From NCBI RefSeq assembly GCF_005938215.1, contig NZ_VCPD01000001.1:682001-746000 (forward strand): 64,000 nt of DNA, given 5' to 3'. A program made the translations under genes and the position numbers. This stretch comes from Ruegeria sediminis (GTDB taxonomy: Bacteria > Pseudomonadota > Alphaproteobacteria > Rhodobacterales > Rhodobacteraceae). Below the pieces are notes generated by a model. It saw only the letters and a list, made by a program, of their open reading frames with translations. It had not been told where the DNA came from and did not search any database. Shown here piece by piece: positions 61,074-64,000 of this stretch. The number at the start of each line of letters is the position of its first letter. Positions within the stretch are counted from its first letter, which is position 1.

Positions 61074-61778
61074 GCCACGGCTCATGGCCGTCGCTATCGC
61101 ATGAGTTGTATTTAGCGCCCCGAGTTTGAACCGGGCGCTTTCGATATAGACCCGCAGCGTGTGCTCGGAAATCGACAGGGAATGGGCGACCTGCGCGCGG
61201 CTGTAACCAAGCGCCAGCAGCGTCATCGCGTCAAGCTCGCGCGGGGATAACATGCGGGATTGCTCCGGCTGCCGACCGCTCTCGAACTCCAGCGCCTTCC
61301 GGTTGAAGAAATGGGCAATCAGGATCAGATCGCGACCATATGTCTTGGTGAACTCCTGCCAGGTCTCGTCATCGCAGGAGTGATTGACCGTGAAAAGCGC
61401 GAACTGGCCGTTCGGGCCGCGGATCGGGATTGAATAACCCTGGTTGCCGACCCCATGCAGCAGGGCGTCCTGAAGAAACGCCTTCGAAACCTTTCCGGAC
61501 CAATCCAGCGTCTTCCAGTCAACGGGATGAAATCGTTGGAAGCACCCGATAATAACGGGGTCTATCCGGTGGTAGTTGCGCTCGCGGTAGCGTTCTTCCC
61601 AAGCACCGGAATATGTCGTGCAGCCGTACTGATCGCCCGCGCCGTCGACCCAGTGATAGATGATGTGGTCTATTTCCAGTTTGTTTCGGATCGCGATCGC
61701 GATCCGTTCAAGATCCTCAAGCGAGCTGGTGCCATCCAGTTCCTCGAGGACCGGGTTCAAATCGACCTTCGTTCCCAT
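61059..61778 (-). CDS. luxR: LuxR-family quorum-sensing regulator
   Basis: A 239-residue regulator from ATG 61778. The autoinducer-binding domain has the usual W, Y and D residues (IIYHWVDGAGDQYG, YRERNYHRIDPV, PVDW), and the C-terminal GerE helix-turn-helix is SPRELDAMTLLALGYSRAQVAHSLSISEHTLRVYI. It should bind the signal made by LuxI. Its start overlaps the small gene upstream by 62 bases; an upstream frame to 61814 is possible but has no better ribosome site. Confidence 0.93.
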   Translation of the reverse strand: MGTKVDLNPVLEELDGTSSLEDLERIAIAIRNKLEIDHIIYHWVDGAGDQYGCTTYSGAWEERYRERNYHRIDPVIIGCFQRFHPVDWKTLDWSGKVSKAFLQDALLHGVGNQGYSIPIRGPNGQFALFTVNHSCDDETWQEFTKTYGRDLILIAHFFNRKALEFESGRQPEQSRMLSPRELDAMTLLALGYSRAQVAHSLSISEHTLRVYIESARFKLGALNTTHAIATAMSRGLIVV

Positions 61779-61935
61779 TCGCGGGCGCCCGTGCCTTTTC
61801 GTTCTTGAACGCAATTTCGGCCGCCGCGATCAGCTTGGTGTCGTCAAGCTGCTCGGCAAGGGCGCTCATCCCGTTCGCGGCTGCGAAGGTTTTGAGATCC
61901 GACAGAACGTCCAGTATCCACTCATTATGCGGCAT
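61717..61935 (-). CDS. small conserved-looking protein upstream of luxR
   Basis: A 72-residue product with strong GGGGAG five to six bases before ATG 61935. The N-terminal two thirds (MPHNEWILDVLSDLKTFAA, then LAEQLDDTKLIAAAEIA) is amphipathic and helical; the last third is Gly/Arg-rich and overlaps the luxR start in another frame. I remember similar short genes before luxR in roseobacters but cannot confirm that. It has no known domain. The overlap suggests translational coupling to luxR. Confidence 0.65.
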   Translation of the reverse strand: MPHNEWILDVLSDLKTFAAANGMSALAEQLDDTKLIAAAEIAFKNEKARAPANGNEGRFEPGPRGTGWHQLA

Positions 61936-61950
61936 CAGAGTCTCCCCGAA

Positions 61951-61969
61951 ATGGTTAACGATTGGTTAA
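61951..61969 (-). promoter_or_regulatory. CtrA-type site before the small gene and luxR
   Basis: TTAA-N7-TTAAC is exact on both strands (61955-61969). On the minus strand the right half is TTAACCAT, the optimum 8-mer. It starts 16-34 bases before the ATG at 61935; a TATGGT that could be a -10 hexamer lies just upstream (61979-61974), so the bound protein may repress from there or, from a lower start, activate. Confidence 0.65.
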
Positions 61970-62085
61970 CACAACCATAGCATGTGTCTCGTAATAGTGA
62001 ATACTCACCGGTTTCCACTCCCCAAAAACAGCGAGGCGGGTTTTGGCAAGCATTTGAAACAACTCAACAGCAAATTGCATGGAAA

Positions 62086-62119
62086 AAGCCCGCGAACCAC
62101 AGGTGTGATTCGCGGGCTT
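62086..62119 (-). terminator. terminator of the ccr gene
   Basis: TTCGCGGGCTT and AAGCCCGCGAA form a perfect 11-bp inverted repeat (62086-62096 with 62109-62119) with a 12-base loop. On the minus strand the stem is followed by TTTTTCC, a good T run. It begins 25 bases after the ccr stop. The rest of 61970-62085 has no gene. Confidence 0.9.
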
Positions 62120-62143
62120 CTCATTTGACTGATCCGATCCGGT

Positions 62144-63430
62144 TCAGCCGCGCGCGTCGAGAACTTCTTCGAGCGTCCGCAAGCCGGTGCGCGGCGATTG
62201 CACCAGCACCGACATGTTGCCCGGCTTGTGTTCGTTGCGCATCATCTTCATGTGCGCCTCGGGAAGGTCGCCCCAGGTGAAAACCTCGGACATGCACGGA
62301 TCCAGACGGCGCTCGACCATCAGTTGGTTGGCTGCCGACGCCTGTTTCAGATGCGCGAAATGCGAGCCTTGCAGACGCTTCTGGTGCATCCACATGTAGC
62401 GCACGTCGAAGGTCAGGTTGTAGCCGGTGGTGCCGGCGCAGATCACGACCATACCGCCCTTCTTGACCACGAAAGTCGAGACAGGAAAGGTGCTTTCGCC
62501 GGGGTGTTCGAAGACCATGTCGACGTTCACACCCTTGCCCGTAATATCCCAGATCGCCTTGCCGAACTTGCGGGCTTCCTTGAACCATTCCGCATATTCG
62601 GGCGAGTTGACCGTGGGCAACTGGCCCCAACAGTTGAAGTCCCGGCGGTTGATCACGCCCTTGGCGCCCAGCCCCATGACGAAGTCGCGCTTGCTTTCGT
62701 CCGAGATCACGCCGATCGCGTTGGCGCCGGCCGTGTTGATCAACTGGATCGCATAAGAACCCAGACCGCCCGACGCGCCCCAGACCAAGACGTTCTGGCC
62801 GGGCTTCAGATCGTGCGGCTCGTGGCCGAACAGCATCCGGTATGCGGTCGCCAGCGTCAGGGTGTAACAGGCGCTTTCTTCCCAGGTCAGGTGCTTGGGA
62901 CGCGGCATAAGCTGTTGCGCCTGAACGTTGGTGAACTGGGCGAAGGAACCGTCGGGGGTTTCATAGCCCCAGATGCGCTGACTCGGCGAATACATCGGAT
63001 CGCCGCCGTTGCATTCCTCGTCGTCGCCGTCGTCCTGGTTGCAGTGGATCACCACCTCGTCGCCGACCTTCCAGCGCTTGACCTTGTCGCCCACGGCCCA
63101 GACGATGCCGGACGCGTCGGATCCGGCGATGTGGAAATCCGCGCCATGCACGTCGAACATGCTGATCGGAACGCCCTTAGAGGCCCAGATGCCGTTGTAG
63201 TTCACGCCCGCGGCCATCACCAGGACCAGCACCTCGTGGCTGTCCAGTTCCGGCACATCCACCACCTCGAGCTGCATCGCCTTGGCCGGTTCGCCCTGGC
63301 GCTCCTTGCGGATCGCCCACGCGTACATCTTCTTGGGCACATACCCCATCGGAGGGATTTCGCCCATTTCATAGAGGTCTTTTTCGGGCGCTTCGTACGA
63401 TGCGATCCCACCGTCAGTGTCCAAAGCCAT
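62144..63430 (-). CDS. ccr: crotonyl-CoA carboxylase/reductase
   Basis: A 428-residue medium-chain dehydrogenase/reductase that reductively carboxylates crotonyl-CoA to ethylmalonyl-CoA, the key step of the ethylmalonyl-CoA pathway. The NADPH site is VWGASGGLGSYAIQL; GSDASGIVW, NYNGIWASKG and CNGGDPMYSPSQRIWGYETPDG are Ccr-specific segments that separate it from plain quinone reductases. It lets the cell grow on acetate without isocitrate lyase. GAAGGAGG precedes ATG 63430; it is followed by a terminator. Confidence 0.97.
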   Translation of the reverse strand: MALDTDGGIASYEAPEKDLYEMGEIPPMGYVPKKMYAWAIRKERQGEPAKAMQLEVVDVPELDSHEVLVLVMAAGVNYNGIWASKGVPISMFDVHGADFHIAGSDASGIVWAVGDKVKRWKVGDEVVIHCNQDDGDDEECNGGDPMYSPSQRIWGYETPDGSFAQFTNVQAQQLMPRPKHLTWEESACYTLTLATAYRMLFGHEPHDLKPGQNVLVWGASGGLGSYAIQLINTAGANAIGVISDESKRDFVMGLGAKGVINRRDFNCWGQLPTVNSPEYAEWFKEARKFGKAIWDITGKGVNVDMVFEHPGESTFPVSTFVVKKGGMVVICAGTTGYNLTFDVRYMWMHQKRLQGSHFAHLKQASAANQLMVERRLDPCMSEVFTWGDLPEAHMKMMRNEHKPGNMSVLVQSPRTGLRTLEEVLDARG

Positions 63431-63544
63431 GCTGGCCTCCTTCGTTCAAGATCCTTGCCGCAACGCAGAATCGCGGCCTTCCATAGGATGAGATATTTGT
63501 CCGAACGCAACAATGCAATAGTTTTTCTGCCGTATTTTGAAATT

Positions 63545-64000
63545 TTATAACCCTGCGACTGCAGAAACGCCTTTCGCTCCCGCAGAATCAAGCGGGTCGG
63601 GGTCACCAAGCAGGTGTGCCACGGATTTGGCATAGTACTCCATCAGGTAGCCACGATCCGTCGCGGGGCCCAGATCACCGCCATTCCGTGACAGGATTCG
63701 TCGTTCGACAAGTTGTTCGATCGCGGCTGCGATGGCTACGCCGTCCTGACCGGCCCAAACGCCCTTTTCGCGCATGAGTTCCGCAATCCGCGCCTTCAGA
63801 TCGGTTTCCGGCATCGCGCCTTGTGATTTGACAAGCCAGCACGCCACCGGGGCCGGCACCAAGGGCACGGCCGCGCCAATCCTCGACATCAGGTCGCGCG
63901 CAAGCGGCGTCATCACCTCGCCCGTCCGACCGGTTTGGAATTCGCGCAGCGAAATCGGAGTTCCGTATCGCACGGATGCCAAGCCGAACCTGCGGTAGCG
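63545..64000 (-). CDS. C-terminal part of an acyltransferase-like protein (5' end beyond the window)
   Basis: The minus frame is open to the right edge: residues before the first start-like codon read RYRRFG then LASVRYGTPISLREF. The YGTPISL segment resembles the end of the PlsC/PlsB-type acyltransferase core, and the rest (about 130 residues) is a helical C-terminal domain. I infer a glycerol-3-phosphate or lysophospholipid acyltransferase, with modest certainty because the active-site HX4D would lie beyond the window. It is 114 bases before ccr on the same strand. Confidence 0.55.
   Translation of the reverse strand, partial: RYRRFGLASVRYGTPISLREFQTGRTGEVMTPLARDLMSRIGAAVPLVPAPVACWLVKSQGAMPETDLKARIAELMREKGVWAGQDGVAIAAAIEQLVERRILSRNGGDLGPATDRGYLMEYYAKSVAHLLGDPDPLDSAGAKGVSAVAGL

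Noticed and set aside
61997..62008. GTGA-ATAC-TCAC palindrome upstream of the small gene, considered as a lux box or Crp site
   Set aside because: The half-sites are too short to assign to LuxR or Crp, and no promoter position supports it; the CtrA-type sites are much better matches.

Overview
The window is a stretch of high-G+C alphaproteobacterial chromosome, most likely from a marine Rhodobacteraceae (roseobacter/Rhodobacter-type) bacterium. Three things point there: crotonyl-CoA carboxylase/reductase of the ethylmalonyl-CoA pathway, a second-type heat-shock sigma factor (RpoHII-like) behind an RpoE-type promoter, and a LuxI/LuxR pair with CtrA-type TTAA-N7-TTAA sites. Family-level resemblance of most proteins agrees (second-type GluRS, MORN-repeat protein, LpoA-like lipoprotein before glnD, TIGR02186 protein). 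I see no rRNA, tRNA, CRISPR array, transposase, integrase or prophage. The content is mainly core chromosome.

Layout. 1-9.7 kb: FtsX-like permease (cut by the window start), Rrf2/NsrR-like regulator and a gamma-glutamylcyclotransferase-like gene flanking an FNR-type box, gltX, DUF1801 protein, FAD oxidoreductase, two small related hypothetical proteins, nadE. 9.8-17.7 kb: exported MORN protein built from a duplicated nine-repeat block, an SDR, leuA behind a leucine-rich leader peptide and hairpins (apparent attenuator), a hydratase-family gene, a class III cyclase-TPR protein, rlmJ. 17.8-24.4 kb: rod-shape operon mreB-mreC-mreD-mrdA-rodA, then a ghrA-like reductase. 24.4-32.4 kb: M3 peptidase, Cys/Met-type PLP enzyme, and minus-strand moeB/dut/coaBC and rpoH/chaN. 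32.5-46.5 kb: cobU-cobC, GST, comM/yifB, gshB, yraN-rsmI, then lpoA-glnD-murJ-crp/fnr and a DUF2892 gene, a rhomboid homologue lacking its catalytic residues, and trpS. 46.5-51.2 kb: branched-chain amino acid genes (Leu-type dehydrogenase, divergent Lrp, aminotransferase), usp, nfu behind an Irr/ICE-like box, tsaB-rimI. 51.3-58 kb: BMP-type nucleoside ABC transporter, TauE/SafE exporter and its TIGR02186 partner. 58-64 kb (minus): SDR plus SF1B helicase, luxI, luxR, a small gene before luxR, ccr, and the C-terminus of an acyltransferase-like gene.

Functional themes. Many genes are coupled by 1-11 base stop/start overlaps (mreC-D-mrdA-rodA, rpoH-chaN, cobU-cobC, glnD-murJ-crp, nfu-tsaB-rimI, SDR-helicase, moeB-dut). 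Cell-wall synthesis appears twice (mre/rodA; lpoA-murJ). Regulation is unusually readable: an attenuator (leuA), an FNR box (nsrR-like), an RpoE-type promoter (rpoH), an ICE-like box (nfu), palindromic operators (crp/fnr-DUF2892, bmp operon, lrp), and CtrA-type sites at the quorum-sensing genes. I did not find a clearly new multi-gene system. The strongest leads are the CtrA-luxR-luxI wiring with its small upstream gene, the leuA attenuator, the pseudo-rhomboid, and the Crp/Fnr-DUF2892 pair. All searches here were by eye; no database or folding run was made.
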